Made by a program: the position numbers and the translations under genes
Origin: [Pantoea] beijingensis
Lineage (GTDB): Bacteria; Pseudomonadota; Gammaproteobacteria; Enterobacterales; Enterobacteriaceae
Direction: 5' to 3'
Assembly: GCF_022647505.1 (NCBI RefSeq)
Contig: NZ_CP071409.1
Location: forward strand, 2,418,001-2,482,000
Length of the DNA stretch: 64,000 nt
Shown: piece by piece, positions 45,839 to 56,414 of the stretch
How the letters are laid out: each line of letters begins with the position of its first letter
Position numbering within the stretch: position 1 is the stretch's first letter
The notes under the pieces: model-generated
Told to the model about the DNA's origin: nothing
What the model saw: the letters and a program-made list of their open reading frames with translations, nothing else
Database searches by the model: none

Positions 45839-47478
45839 TATTTAGCCCTCTTTGGCTGCGGATCCTGACCGGGCTTCGCCTCAAAGACCAGTGCATTGCT
45901 TTTACTGTTCAACGTTTTCAGTACCGGCTGGAGCTCACGCAGAACCTGATCGAGACGCTGCATATCTCCTACCATCTTCGAATAGGCTGGTGAGCCCGGT
46001 TGGAAGCCTTTCATGCTGCGATTCAACTCACGCAGTGTTTTCTGCATGTCTTGTGGGAGATCTTTCATCGACTGACTGGATGTCAGTTGGTTAAGATTAT
46101 TCAGCGTTTTTTGTAACTCACGCATCGTACGTTGACTTTCAGCAAGCGTATTTGTGGCCTGGTCGATCATCGGATTCAGCGGCAAAGCATTCACTTTGTC
46201 CAGCGCTGCAACTAATTTTTGCTGAATCTGACTCAACCCCCCGCTGGTAGTTGGAATAATTTCATAGCCACCAATTGCATTGGGTCCGGTATAAGGCTGT
46301 ACGTTTTCATAAAAATCGAGGTCCACATACAGGGAACCCGTTAGTAAGTTACCGGATTTCAACGCAGCACGTAAACCGCGTTTTTTGCCATCCTGAAGAT
46401 GCTGTTCAAGATTGAAATTTCCTCCCAGTCGATTAATAAAGCGCTCAGGTTCAATGCGAATCAGCACCGGGATGCGATAGTCAGTATTAAGTTGCTGGTT
46501 GGTTCCTGGTACCAGGAATGGAACCTGAGCCACTGTGCCAAGGCGGATCCCGCGGAATTCAACAGGTGCGCCCGGCTGCAGTCCACGAATCGAATCATTA
46601 AAGAACATGACAAAATCCTGGTGCTCAGTAAACAGTGAGTCCTGGATGCTGCGCTGATCGTCAAACAATTGATATTCAGCATTATTCTGGGCTGGATGCC
46701 CCAATTCGCGACCATCGGGCACATCAAAACTGACACCACCACTGAACAGTGTGGTGAGCGATCCCATCTCTACACGCATACCAGAAGCCGACATGTCGAC
46801 AGCGATACCACTGTCTTTCCAGAAACGGACGTTAGTCGTAATCAGACGATCATAGGGTGCGCTAATAAATAGCTGATAACGCATCGCTCGCTTATCAGCA
46901 TCAAAATTGCTGGTTTCAACGCTCCCCACGCGATAACCACGGAACAGGACTGGATCTCCCGCATTGAGCTGTCCCGCTTTTTTGCTGTCGAGTGTGATGC
47001 GCACACCTTTTGCATCCGGCGGCGCCAGTGGCGGCGCGTCCAGCAGCTGGTAATGCTCCTGGTTAGCACCTTTAGTTCCGGGTTGTAATTCTATATAAGC
47101 ACCCGATAGTAAGGTGTTTAATCCTGTGACACCTTCACGCCCTATCTGCGGCTTTACCACCCAAAAGGCACTGTCACCATGCAGTAGCTTTTCCATCCCG
47201 GAATTAAGCCGAGCTTTGATTTCAACATGGTGCAGGTCATCACTCAACACCGCACTTTCAACAATACCGACATCCACGCTGCGGCTTTTGATGGTGGTTT
47301 TCCCCCCCTCAATCCCTTCAGCATTGGTGGTTATCAGGGTCACTTCTGGCCCCTGATGGCTAAAATGGTAAAACAGGATCCATGCACCGATCAGTACGGT
47401 AACAATAGGAATGATCCAGACGGGCGACCAGCGTTTTATCTGTTCGACTCTGGCGATGCCGTGATTATTTTCCGTCAA
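45838..47478 (-). CDS. pqiB: PqiB, MCE-domain lipid transport protein
   Basis: Periplasm-spanning MCE protein that forms a hollow stack and needle between the membranes. It has 546 residues: one N-terminal span (about 19-40, WIIPIVTVLIGAWILFYH), three MCE domains (about 45-155, 160-275, 290-405) and a long C-terminal helix. SVDVGIVESAVLSDDLHHVE and FRGYRVGSVETS show the MCE repeats. The TTG start at 47478 has AAGGAG 7 bases upstream and overlaps the pqiA end by 14 bp. Paraquat induction is known for the E. coli operon. Confidence 0.96.
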   Translation of the reverse strand: MTENNHGIARVEQIKRWSPVWIIPIVTVLIGAWILFYHFSHQGPEVTLITTNAEGIEGGKTTIKSRSVDVGIVESAVLSDDLHHVEIKARLNSGMEKLLHGDSAFWVVKPQIGREGVTGLNTLLSGAYIELQPGTKGANQEHYQLLDAPPLAPPDAKGVRITLDSKKAGQLNAGDPVLFRGYRVGSVETSNFDADKRAMRYQLFISAPYDRLITTNVRFWKDSGIAVDMSASGMRVEMGSLTTLFSGGVSFDVPDGRELGHPAQNNAEYQLFDDQRSIQDSLFTEHQDFVMFFNDSIRGLQPGAPVEFRGIRLGTVAQVPFLVPGTNQQLNTDYRIPVLIRIEPERFINRLGGNFNLEQHLQDGKKRGLRAALKSGNLLTGSLYVDLDFYENVQPYTGPNAIGGYEIIPTTSGGLSQIQQKLVAALDKVNALPLNPMIDQATNTLAESQRTMRELQKTLNNLNQLTSSQSMKDLPQDMQKTLRELNRSMKGFQPGSPAYSKMVGDMQRLDQVLRELQPVLKTLNSKSNALVFEAKPGQDPQPKRAK

Positions 47479-48733
47479 CGCTCGGCTCCTTCAGGCTCTT
47501 TTCTCGTACTCGATCCCAGGTTAAACGTGGGTCAAAGGCCATAGCTGCAAACATGGTCAAAATAACCACCATCGCAAACAATAGCGCACCCACCGCAGGA
47601 TAAATACTCATTAACCGCCCCATGCGCACCAGCGCAGAGAGTACGGCGATCACAAACACGTCAATCATTGACCAACGTCCAACAAATTCGACTACTTCAT
47701 AGATCAAATGCATTTTTTCACTATCGCGCCGTCCATGCCCTTGAGCATCCCAACACAGCCAACCAATCGCCAACATTTTTAATGATGGCACCATAATACT
47801 GGCGATAAAGATCACCAGAGCGACCGGAAATGACCCTTCACTCCACAGTAAAATAACCCCAGCCATAATTGTGGATGTGATTTTGCTCCCGAGAACCTCA
47901 GTCACCATAATTGGCATGATATTCGCCGGGATATAAAGAAATAGCGAGGTAATGAGCAGCGCCAGAGTCCATTGTAAACTGTGTTTACGACGCGCATGGC
48001 CACGGCTACCACAGCGGGGACAGACGAGCAGGTCCTCCGGTAAAATCGCGGTACAGCAGCGGCAAGATCGTAGCCCTTGCTGCAAGCCACTGATGCCTGC
48101 CTTAGGTGGATGCGGCAATTTCGGTACAGGAGCAACACTTTGCCATAACCAGCGTCGATCGACACACTGGAAGGCAAGCAATTGCAGTACGCAAAACAAA
48201 CACCAGGGAATAAAGCTACTGCCGATACCAATATCGCCATAGGCCATTAACTTAACAAAACTGACCAGTACACCCGCCAGGAAAATCTCTGCCATCCCCC
48301 AGCTTTTTAACTGAAAAAGTACGCGCGCTATGCCACGGCGGAGGGTTGACGGTAACCGCACCTGGTTAACCAACAGCAAAATAGCGATCATGCAGAATGC
48401 CGGAACACCCTGTACAAACAGTAAAAATAACGTCGCAAGGCTAGAATAATTCTCCGATACCATCACTGCCGGGATACGCATCAGTGAAATTTCGCTGCTT
48501 AATCCAGAAACGTGCATATTAACGAACGGGAATAAGTTGGCCAGCAGTAACATAAATAGCGCCGCTAGCGCATAGCCAGTAGGCCGTTTTTTTGGCTCAA
48601 CCCAATTAGTAACTAATGTTGTATGACAACGTGGGCAACTTGCCTTGCTGCCGGAAGCAATTTCCGGCAGCTGTGTCATCAGGTCACATTGGGGACAGAG
48701 CATCCATTGATGCACGTGGTCCGACGAACACAT
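47465..48733 (-). CDS. pqiA: PqiA inner-membrane protein
   Basis: Membrane component of the Pqi system, 422 residues. It has two repeats, each a Cys4 zinc ribbon followed by four spans: CPQCDLM...CPRCHTT at about 14-38 and CRCCTAILPED...CPRCGSRG at about 225-247. GMAEIFLAGVLVSFVKL and VVEFVGRWSMIDVFVIAVLSALV are highly kept. It follows uup by 19 bp and leads pqiBC. Confidence 0.96.
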   Translation of the reverse strand: MCSSDHVHQWMLCPQCDLMTQLPEIASGSKASCPRCHTTLVTNWVEPKKRPTGYALAALFMLLLANLFPFVNMHVSGLSSEISLMRIPAVMVSENYSSLATLFLLFVQGVPAFCMIAILLLVNQVRLPSTLRRGIARVLFQLKSWGMAEIFLAGVLVSFVKLMAYGDIGIGSSFIPWCLFCVLQLLAFQCVDRRWLWQSVAPVPKLPHPPKAGISGLQQGLRSCRCCTAILPEDLLVCPRCGSRGHARRKHSLQWTLALLITSLFLYIPANIMPIMVTEVLGSKITSTIMAGVILLWSEGSFPVALVIFIASIMVPSLKMLAIGWLCWDAQGHGRRDSEKMHLIYEVVEFVGRWSMIDVFVIAVLSALVRMGRLMSIYPAVGALLFAMVVILTMFAAMAFDPRLTWDRVREKSLKEPSVDGK

Positions 48734-48752
48734 ACGCGTACTCCCTTAACGA

Positions 48753-50663
48753 TCAGGTGCCATTTTTCAGGGATTCAAGATATTCCCAACGCTCAAAAGC
48801 AGTTTCCAGCTCCTGCTCAGCCTGACTCAAAGCGTCCAAAACTGGCTGCGTTTTATCGAGAGGCTGACTGAAAAAGTTGGCATCGCCCATCTGCGCTTGC
48901 AAATTACCGATGGTCATTTCAAGCGCCTCAAGCTTCTGCGGGAGTTGCTCGAGCTCACGCTGCAGGTTATAGCTTAGTTTGGCTGGAGGACGTTTAACCG
49001 CCTCTGCTTTTGCATTCTCTGGCTTAGGTGCCGCCACGGGTTTTGTAGCCGCTCGCGACTGTTTAAACGCCTTCCGCTGGAGCTGAGCATCATGGTAGCC
49101 ACCAACAAAACTACCAATCTCGCCGTTACCTTCAAAAATCCAGCATTCAGTGACAGTGTTATCAACGAATTGACGGTCATGGCTGACCAGCAGTACGCTG
49201 CCCTGGTAACCATCAATTAATTCTTCGAGTAACTCCAGCGTTTCAACATCAAGGTCGTTTGTGGGCTCATCGAGAATTAACAAGTTACTGGGTTTAAGAA
49301 ATAATCGCGCCAGTAACAGTCGGTTGCGTTCCCCCCCGGAAAGCGCGCGTACCGGCGTCATCGCCCTCTTCGGATGGAACAGAAAGTCTTGCAGGTAGCC
49401 CAACACGTGACGAGGCTTACCGTTAACCATCACTTCCTGTTTCCCCTCGGCCAGATTATCCATCACCGTTCGGTCGGGATCGAGTTCAGCGCGATGTTGA
49501 TCAAAATAGGCCACTTCCAACTTAGTACCAATGTGAATCCGACCGCTATCGGCTTTCAGTTGTCCGAGCATCAATTTTAGCAAGGTGGTTTTACCACAGC
49601 CGTTTGGACCGACCAGCGCAATTTTATCGCCCCGCTGGAGCTGCACGGAGAAATTATCTACCAGCTGCTTGCCATTAATGGCGTAATCAACATTTTCCAG
49701 CTCGAATACAATTTTGCCGGAGCGTGAGGCTTCTTCAACCTGCATATTGGCTTTGCCCATCACTTCACGCCGCTCGGAGCGTTCCCGCCGCAAAGCTTTC
49801 AGTGCACGCACACGTCCTTCATTACGCGTACGACGCGCTTTAATTCCCTGACGTATCCAGACCTCTTCCTGGGCAAGCTTGCGGTCAAATTCTGCGTTTT
49901 GCATCTCTTCGACACGCAGTGCTTCCTCTTTACCCAGTAAATATTGGTCGTAATTACCCGGCCAGGAAACCAGTTTCCCGCGATCGAGATCAACAATTCG
50001 CGTTGCCATATTGCGAATAAATGAACGATCGTGGGAGATAAATACGATGCTGCCCTGGAAGGTTTTCAAGAACGTTTCCAGCCAGTCTATAGTTTCAATA
50101 TCAAGGTGGTTCGTTGGTTCATCCAGCATCAATACGCGTGGGTTACTTACCAGCGCCCGGCCAAGGGCCGCCTTACGCAACCAGCCACCGGAGAGCGATG
50201 ACAACTCAACATCAGCTTGTAAGCCAATCTGCTCAAGCACATCGTTGATACGGCTCTCCAACTGCCATAGGTTTTGATGATCGAGGATGCTTTGCAGCCG
50301 TGCCATCTCATTAAGATTTTTATCACTCGGGTCATCCATCACCTTGTGGGAAATCGCATGATAGGCTTTGAGATGCTCGGCTTGTTCAGCCACCCCTTCC
50401 GCGACAAAATCGTAAACAGATCCTTGTACATGGCGTGGCGGATCCTGCTGCAGACGCGCAACGATCAAATCTTGTTCATAAATAATACGACCATCATCAA
50501 GCGGCTGTTCGCCATTAATGATTTTCATTAAGGTCGATTTACCGGCCCCGTTACGGCCAACCAGACAAACGCGCTCATTTTCTTCAATGTGCAGTTCAGT
50601 GTTATCCAACAGCGGCGCATCGCTGAACGAAAGGTAAGCGCCATGAATACTGATCAATGACAT
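48753..50663 (-). CDS. uup: ABC-F ATPase Uup
   Basis: Soluble ABC-F protein that acts on ribosomes and suppresses precise transposon excision defects in E. coli. It has 636 residues. Two nucleotide-binding domains are clear: Walker A GRNGAGKST and GPNGCGKTT, signatures LSGGWLRK and LSGGERNR, and Walker B LLDEPTNHLD-like (MLDEPTNHLD, ILDEPTNDLD). A linker helix pair lies between them, and the C-terminal coiled coil that binds DNA is at about 555-630. It lies 5 bp after rlmL and before pqiA. Confidence 0.97.
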   Translation of the reverse strand: MSLISIHGAYLSFSDAPLLDNTELHIEENERVCLVGRNGAGKSTLMKIINGEQPLDDGRIIYEQDLIVARLQQDPPRHVQGSVYDFVAEGVAEQAEHLKAYHAISHKVMDDPSDKNLNEMARLQSILDHQNLWQLESRINDVLEQIGLQADVELSSLSGGWLRKAALGRALVSNPRVLMLDEPTNHLDIETIDWLETFLKTFQGSIVFISHDRSFIRNMATRIVDLDRGKLVSWPGNYDQYLLGKEEALRVEEMQNAEFDRKLAQEEVWIRQGIKARRTRNEGRVRALKALRRERSERREVMGKANMQVEEASRSGKIVFELENVDYAINGKQLVDNFSVQLQRGDKIALVGPNGCGKTTLLKLMLGQLKADSGRIHIGTKLEVAYFDQHRAELDPDRTVMDNLAEGKQEVMVNGKPRHVLGYLQDFLFHPKRAMTPVRALSGGERNRLLLARLFLKPSNLLILDEPTNDLDVETLELLEELIDGYQGSVLLVSHDRQFVDNTVTECWIFEGNGEIGSFVGGYHDAQLQRKAFKQSRAATKPVAAPKPENAKAEAVKRPPAKLSYNLQRELEQLPQKLEALEMTIGNLQAQMGDANFFSQPLDKTQPVLDALSQAEQELETAFERWEYLESLKNGT

Positions 50664-50668
50664 AAAAC

Positions 50669-52783
50669 TTATTCCTTACCGGCGTGAGTGATCAGCCAGC
50701 AGTTATGAATTTGACGATTACGGGCAAAATCCTGTGACTGGGTTTTGCCGGTGATTTCCTGTGCATTAAGATCGAGCAAAGCGAGTCCTTGATGATCCAT
50801 CTTAAATCCGCGCTTATTATTGGAAAACATGATGGTGCCGCCTCTGCGCAACAAGCGTTTCAGATCGCGCATTAGCGCCAGATGATCGCGCTGGACATCA
50901 AAGCTCTCTTCCATCCTTTTCGAATTGGAAAAAGTAGGTGGATCGATAAAGATCAGATCGAACTGTTCATCGCTTTCGTTCAACCAGCCGAGGCAATCAG
51001 CCTGGATCAGGCGATGTTGCCGCCCGGTTAATCCGTTGAGTCGGAGATTACGTTCCGCCCATTCCAGGTAAGTACGCGACATATCAACGGTCGTGGTTGA
51101 GCGTGCCCCACCAAGCCCGGCATGAACGCTGGCACTGCCGGTGTAGGCAAACAAATTGAGGAAGTCTTTCCCCTTGCTCATCTGCCCCAGCATTTTACGT
51201 GCGATGCGGTGGTCAAGGAACAACCCCGTATCGAGATAGTCGGTCAGATTCACCCACAATTTGGCGTTATACTCAGCAACTTCGAAGAAATCACCTTTCT
51301 CGCCCAGTTTTTGATACTGATTTTTCCCTTTTTGCTTTTCGCGTGTTTTCAGTACTAATCTGTTGGCTGGCAGGTCCAGTACGCTTAAGGTTGCAGCAAT
51401 AACGTCAAACAATCGCTGGCGTGCTTTACCGGCATCAATAGTTTTTGGTGCGGCATATTCTTGCACCACGACCCAATCAGCATAGCGATCGACTGCTACA
51501 TTATAATCAGGCAGGTCAGCGTCATAGATGCGGTAGCTTTCAACCCCCTCCTGACGGGCCCACTTTTCAATTTTTTTCAGATTCTTGCGCAGCCTGTTCG
51601 CATAATCCTCAGCGATTTGTCCCGCCGCAGAGGCACTGTTTACCGCCAACTGATAGTTCTTCTGCACGCAGTCCAACGGGCCATTCTTTGCTTTAAATTG
51701 TCGATCGGCACGTAGTGACAGGCAGCTCAGCAGTTCCGGAGAAGCACTAAAGAGTGATAGATTCCAGCCACCAAAATGGCTTTTCATAATACGTCCAAAC
51801 TGGCTATGCAACGCGATCAACGCTGGTTCGCTTTCGAGACGTTCACCATAAGGCGGGTTGCTAAGCACGGTTCCGGTCGGGCCATCCGGCAACGGATTAC
51901 TCAGTTTGATGACATCCTTTACGGTAAAGGTGATTAAATCTGCCAGTCCGGCGTGCCGTGCATTAGCACGTGCCCGTTCAAGCACACGTGAATCATTATC
52001 ATATCCGTAAAAGCGTGAGGTTGTTTCCGTCAAGCCTCGGCGTGCGCGCACCTGCGCCTCACTGCTGATTTCGCGCCAGAGTGCCTCATTATATTTATTC
52101 CAGCCGGTAAAGCCCCAACGTGTACGATGTAAGCCCGGAGCACGATCGCTGGCAATCATTGCCGCTTCAATCAATAGCGTCCCTGAACCACACATTGGGT
52201 CAAGCAGAGGGGTCCCTGAACTCCAGCCGGAACGCAGTACAATCGCAGCGGCCAGATTCTCTTTGAGCGGGGCTTGTCCCGCCATCTGGCGGTAGCCACG
52301 CTGGTGCAGTCCATCACCGCTAAGATCCAACGCAATATTGGCAGTGTCTTTATTTAACCAGACATTAATACGGATATCCGGTTGCTCGCGATCAACATTT
52401 GGACGCGGTAAATTTTTCCGGGTGAAGCAGTCAACAATGGCATCTTTTACCTTTAACGCACCAAACTGACTGTTACGGATTACTTCGTTGGTGCCGCTAA
52501 AATGCACCGCAAAGGTTTTATCGCTGTCAAACATGGACGTCCAGTCAATCACCTGAGCGCCAAGATAGAGATCGAGGTCGCTGTACACACCGCACTCACT
52601 GAGTGGCAGTAGAATACGTGAGGCAAGACGGCTCCACATCAGGCTTTGATAGAGTAAACGATCGTCTCCCTGAAAATGTACGCCGCCCTGGACGATCTGA
52701 CAGTCGTGTGCTCCCAGCGCTTCCAGTTCATTTTTTAACAGCTCTTCAAGCCCACGCGCCGTACTGGCAAACAGAGAATTCAT
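50669..52783 (-). CDS. rlmL: Bifunctional 23S rRNA methyltransferase RlmL/RlmK
   Basis: Fusion enzyme that makes m2G2445 (N-terminal half) and m7G2069 (C-terminal half) in 23S rRNA. It has 704 residues. The N-terminal THUMP domain (about 45-155) precedes the first methyltransferase ([19 protein letters not shown] and SNPPYGERL). The second methyltransferase has [19 protein letters not shown] and [13 protein letters not shown]. The ATG at 52783 gives [16 protein letters not shown], the E. coli start; a longer in-frame ATG 36 bp upstream is less likely. Divergent from ycbX. Confidence 0.97.
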   Translation of the reverse strand: MNSLFASTARGLEELLKNELEALGAHDCQIVQGGVHFQGDDRLLYQSLMWSRLASRILLPLSECGVYSDLDLYLGAQVIDWTSMFDSDKTFAVHFSGTNEVIRNSQFGALKVKDAIVDCFTRKNLPRPNVDREQPDIRINVWLNKDTANIALDLSGDGLHQRGYRQMAGQAPLKENLAAAIVLRSGWSSGTPLLDPMCGSGTLLIEAAMIASDRAPGLHRTRWGFTGWNKYNEALWREISSEAQVRARRGLTETTSRFYGYDNDSRVLERARANARHAGLADLITFTVKDVIKLSNPLPDGPTGTVLSNPPYGERLESEPALIALHSQFGRIMKSHFGGWNLSLFSASPELLSCLSLRADRQFKAKNGPLDCVQKNYQLAVNSASAAGQIAEDYANRLRKNLKKIEKWARQEGVESYRIYDADLPDYNVAVDRYADWVVVQEYAAPKTIDAGKARQRLFDVIAATLSVLDLPANRLVLKTREKQKGKNQYQKLGEKGDFFEVAEYNAKLWVNLTDYLDTGLFLDHRIARKMLGQMSKGKDFLNLFAYTGSASVHAGLGGARSTTTVDMSRTYLEWAERNLRLNGLTGRQHRLIQADCLGWLNESDEQFDLIFIDPPTFSNSKRMEESFDVQRDHLALMRDLKRLLRRGGTIMFSNNKRGFKMDHQGLALLDLNAQEITGKTQSQDFARNRQIHNCWLITHAGKE

Positions 52784-52927
52784 ATCGTCACTTACTGTCT
52801 TGAGAAAATTGTTGCGCATTATAGCTAATCACAGGCGCATGTCATAAAGTTAGCTTCTTTTCCGCCGGTGTTTTCTCGGCTTTTTCCTTTTTCAGTCCAG
52901 AGATCGCCGTCAGGCATGGAGCGCAGC

Positions 52928-54037
52928 ATGATCACCTTGTCACGCTTGTTCATTCATCCAGTCAAGTCGATGCGTGGCCTTCAGCTCTCGCATGCACAGA
53001 CACTGGAAAGTGGGCTGGCTTTCGATCGCATATTTATGATTACCGAGCCTGATGGCACCTTTGTCACCGCGCGTCAGTTTCCGGAAATGGTATTGTTCAC
53101 GCCGGCAATCATTTACGACGGCCTCTACCTCCGCGCACCTGATGGCAGTAGCGCCACCGTATGCTTTCGTGATTTTGTGAACGACGCTTCCCCCACTGAA
53201 GTTTGGGGAAATCACTTTACCGCGTTAATCGCTCCTGAAAATATTAATCAATGGCTGAGCAGCTTCTTCCCGCGTCCTGTTCAGCTACGCTGGGTCGGTC
53301 CGGAAATGACTCGCCGGGTGGAGCGATATCCACAGGTGCCGCTGGGATTTGCCGATGGTTTTCCTTTTCTCCTGGTTAACGAAGCCTCGTTATACGACCT
53401 GCAACAGCGCTGTTCTGCCAGCGTAAAGCTGGAGCAATTCCGGCCCAATCTGGTGGTCACCGGTTCCGCGGCCTGGGCTGAGGATAGTTGGTCGGTCGTG
53501 CGTATTGGGGAGATCACTTTCGATATTATTAAGCCCTGTAGCCGCTGTATATTGACAACAATCAGCCCGGAGCGAGGACGTAAGCATCCCACCGGCGAAC
53601 CTTTTACTACGTTGCAACAGTTCCGTACAGCCAGTGATGACAGTGGCGATATCGATTTTGGTCTTAATTTAATTGCGCGATCCAGTGGCATCATTCGCGT
53701 TGGTGATGAAATGCATGTTCTTAAAACTAAACCATCTCGCCCTTACGGCGCGGGTAAAGAGATAACAGCACTGGAAGTGGTACAGCAACATGACGGCGCA
53801 GTGAGCATCACATATTTAGGTGATACGTTTGTGGGAAATAATCAGCAGGTGCTGCTGGAACAATTAGAGATGCGGGGACATCGCATTCCTTACTCCTGCC
53901 GCGCTGGCATCTGCGGTAGTTGTAAGATCAAATTAATATCAGGAGAAATCAGTGCATTGAAGCAGAGCGCAGTATGCGGTGATGGCGGTATCCTCACCTG
54001 TAGCTGCATTCCTGCTGGTGATCTTCTATTGGGTTAA
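52928..54037 (+). CDS. ycbX: MOSC/ferredoxin-domain protein YcbX
   Basis: Molybdenum-cofactor-dependent N-hydroxylated-base reductase partner in E. coli detoxification. It has 369 residues, the E. coli length. The N-terminal MOSC beta-barrel ([19 protein letters not shown]), the MOSC domain with [16 protein letters not shown] (presumed molybdopterin Cys) and the C-terminal 2Fe-2S ferredoxin ([13 protein letters not shown] and a later CSC) are visible. The ATG at 52928 has GGAG 6 bases before it and matches the E. coli start; upstream in-frame ATGs do not. Confidence 0.95.
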   Translation: MITLSRLFIHPVKSMRGLQLSHAQTLESGLAFDRIFMITEPDGTFVTARQFPEMVLFTPAIIYDGLYLRAPDGSSATVCFRDFVNDASPTEVWGNHFTALIAPENINQWLSSFFPRPVQLRWVGPEMTRRVERYPQVPLGFADGFPFLLVNEASLYDLQQRCSASVKLEQFRPNLVVTGSAAWAEDSWSVVRIGEITFDIIKPCSRCILTTISPERGRKHPTGEPFTTLQQFRTASDDSGDIDFGLNLIARSSGIIRVGDEMHVLKTKPSRPYGAGKEITALEVVQQHDGAVSITYLGDTFVGNNQQVLLEQLEMRGHRIPYSCRAGICGSCKIKLISGEISALKQSAVCGDGGILTCSCIPAGDLLLG

Positions 54038-54072
54038 AGCAGGGGAAAAGTCCGGAGTTTTTATACCAGCCA

Positions 54073-54618
54073 TTATACTGCCCGATCAAAAGCCACTGCT
54101 TCAGCTTTTGTCAAAGGCAACAGGCGATCATGCATTATTTTAATTGCATCACCCAGCACCATATTCCGCCCCGACACGGTCAATTGAGCCTGTGCTAACA
54201 GGCAAAGTGCAGCAGCGTCTCCGTTCTCTACCACCAGCAGACGTGCATGCTCTCCATTTTCGCACAGCTTCACGCCCACCATATCACCTTCATCCGGGCG
54301 CCATTCTTCATGACGATAACTTTCGAAATGCCAGCTTTTAGGCATCAAAGGTTTTAAAAAACGTGTCGCGACCAACGCATTCAGCACCAGCTCTGCACGC
54401 TGGTCAACACTGAGATCGGCCTGCCTACACTTCTCATCAAAGGAGAAGAACAAAGCCGCATCATCAACACAAAAGCCTGAAGAATCAAAAGCATCTGGCG
54501 TTAACATTTTTCGAGGAAAACGAGAACGAAACAGCATGCCGTCTGCCAAATCGAGCATCATACGATCGTGCTCAGCGTCAAAAAACCAACGCCAATTGTC
54601 ATCTGGTTTAATTCTCAT
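54073..54618 (-). CDS. zapC: Cell-division protein ZapC
   Basis: FtsZ-bundling protein that stabilises the Z ring. It has 181 residues (E. coli 180). The start [20 protein letters not shown] and the [13 protein letters not shown] block match ZapC. It is convergent with ycbX, with 35 bp between stops, and lies downstream of pyrD as in E. coli. Confidence 0.95.
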   Translation of the reverse strand: MRIKPDDNWRWFFDAEHDRMMLDLADGMLFRSRFPRKMLTPDAFDSSGFCVDDAALFFSFDEKCRQADLSVDQRAELVLNALVATRFLKPLMPKSWHFESYRHEEWRPDEGDMVGVKLCENGEHARLLVVENGDAAALCLLAQAQLTVSGRNMVLGDAIKIMHDRLLPLTKAEAVAFDRAV

Positions 54619-55142
54619 CGTGCATCCTGTTAAAAATAAGGGTGATTCATTATCTGAAATTTACCCGGGCACAAGATGTAAAAGGATGTAAATATATCCA
54701 ACATGTGCGTCAGACTTGCTGGCTGCACACCCTCATCTTGTTTCAGTTATCATGCTGCGAAAATTTATTCATTTGACCGTCATGCACCTCAGATTATTTA
54801 TGTAATAAACGCAGCGGCAGACAAATTCAGAACAAATAATGACTAATCGGGATAAAATATAAACGAGCTGGCGCCAGAAATAAAGCTTATGGCTTATTTA
54901 AGTGAGAAAGGTCGCAGAATAACGTACATCCGATCATTATTGATGTCGTCAAAGGGGCCGGGGCAACACAGTGCCACGCTGACGGCCCAACATCCAGTTA
55001 GCCTACGGACGTGAAAAAGACCGTGTACTGAATCACGAGCGCAGCCACTTCTTGTCATCTTATTACGATTTTTTTTACAGATTTACCAGGCTGCTGAGGG
55101 TGACAAACCCGCAGCCTGGTGAATAAGGACGCTTTTTGATCG
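54619..55142. other. 524-bp gene-free region between pyrD and zapC
   Basis: An AT-rich spacer upstream of zapC and downstream of pyrD. A 41-codon frame at 54889-55014 lacks a ribosome site. A 9-bp stem, CCAGGCTGC and GCAGCCTGG, lies at 55087-55120 just past the pyrD stop and probably ends or stabilises the pyrD transcript. Nothing else is recognised. Confidence 0.4.
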
Positions 55143-56153
55143 TTAAAGTCCGGTCACAATATCTTTAATAAGTGATGGGCCTTTATAGATAAAGCCAGAA
55201 TATATTTGCACCAGCGTTGCACCTGCCGCCATTTTCTCGCGCGCTGCAACCAGTGAATCAATGCCTCCCACACCGATAACAGGAAGACGTCCCTGCAGTT
55301 CATTGGCCAAACGTCGGATAACCTCGGTACTCCGCTGCTGTACCGGCCGACCACTTAAGCCACCGCCCTCCTCACAATACGGCAGCCCGCTGACTAATGA
55401 ACGATCAAGTGTCGTATTAGTCGCAATAACGCCGTCAATATTATGGCGAACCAGACTATCTGCAATTTGAACCAATTCTTCTTCAGAAAGATCCGGCGCG
55501 ATCTTCACGGCCACTGGAACATATTTCTGATGGATCCTTGCAAGATCCTTTTGCTTTATTTTGATCGCAGCAAGAAGGTCATCCAGCGCTTCACCATATT
55601 GTAAGGTCCGCAGCCCTGGCGTATTCGGAGAAGAGATATTAATGGCAATATAACCCGCCCACGGATAGACCTTTTCCATACAAATTAAATAATCTTCTTT
55701 CCCTTTCTCGACAGGCGTGTCTTTATTTTTACCAATATTAATGCCGAGAATCCCATTGAAATGCGCTCGTTTAACGTTCTCCACCAAAGAATCAACGCCA
55801 TGATTATTGAACCCCATGCGATTGATGATCCCTTCAGCTTTGACAATACGAAACATTCTGGGTTTATCATTTCCCGATTGGGGACGCGGCGTAACCGTGC
55901 CGATTTCGATAAAACCGAATCCCATCGCACCAAATGCATCAATACATTCACCATTTTTATCCAGACCAGCGGCAAGACCTAACGCATTCTTGAAGGTCAG
56001 CCCCATACATTTTACTGGATGAGATGGAAGTTTTTGACGAATGAGCGTTTCCAGCGGCGTACCCGAAATCCGACGCAACTGCTGTAGGGTTAGTTCATGC
56101 GCCCGCTCTGGATCGAGCTGAAACAATGCTTTACGAACGAAGGGATAGTACAT
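55143..56153 (-). CDS. pyrD: Dihydroorotate dehydrogenase (quinone), class 2
   Basis: Membrane-associated flavoenzyme that oxidises dihydroorotate to orotate with ubiquinone in pyrimidine synthesis. It has 336 residues as in E. coli. The N-terminal helical extension ([20 protein letters not shown]) marks class 2. The FMN-barrel blocks [11 protein letters not shown] and [11 protein letters not shown] (catalytic Ser175) and the C-terminal [19 protein letters not shown] are clear. Control by a leader hairpin is likely (see next entry). Confidence 0.98.
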   Translation of the reverse strand: MYYPFVRKALFQLDPERAHELTLQQLRRISGTPLETLIRQKLPSHPVKCMGLTFKNALGLAAGLDKNGECIDAFGAMGFGFIEIGTVTPRPQSGNDKPRMFRIVKAEGIINRMGFNNHGVDSLVENVKRAHFNGILGINIGKNKDTPVEKGKEDYLICMEKVYPWAGYIAINISSPNTPGLRTLQYGEALDDLLAAIKIKQKDLARIHQKYVPVAVKIAPDLSEEELVQIADSLVRHNIDGVIATNTTLDRSLVSGLPYCEEGGGLSGRPVQQRSTEVIRRLANELQGRLPVIGVGGIDSLVAAREKMAAGATLVQIYSGFIYKGPSLIKDIVTGL

Positions 56154-56168
56154 GCACGCTCCTGAATT

Positions 56169-56185
56169 CCCGAGGACAAATCGGG
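56169..56185 (-). promoter_or_regulatory. pyrD leader hairpin
   Basis: In the minus-strand leader CCCGA and TCGGG pair around TTTGTCC, just 5' of the AGGAG ribosome site. In E. coli pyrD, start-site switching by CTP/GTP level decides whether such a 5' hairpin forms and blocks translation. The same layout is seen here; the mechanism is inferred. Confidence 0.5.
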
Positions 56186-56353
56186 GCCGTATTATCCGGT
56201 ATAAAAGCCAGAAAGGGTAGGATCTTCTCTATCCTAAATAATTCTCTCTGCTTCACTTCTCGCTGTCCGCCGTTGTCCTGGTCGAAACGCCTCCGGTTTC
56301 ACTTTCCGGTCACGCAAGTTAACGCACTCGCCAGCCGCAATAGTAAAACGTTG

Positions 56354-56374
56354 AAAAGGGCGCAAGCGCCCTTT
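56354..56374 (-). terminator. pepN terminator
   Basis: AAAGGGCGC and GCGCCCTTT pair around TT on the minus strand and are followed by TTC. It lies about 40 bp past the pepN stop. Confidence 0.8.
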
Positions 56375-56414
56375 AGTAATGAGATATGCAGGAGGGATAC
56401 TTTCCGCCCGTCAG

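Noticed and set aside
54889..55014. 41-codon rightward frame in the pyrD-zapC spacer
   Set aside because: No ribosome site and unremarkable composition; likely chance.
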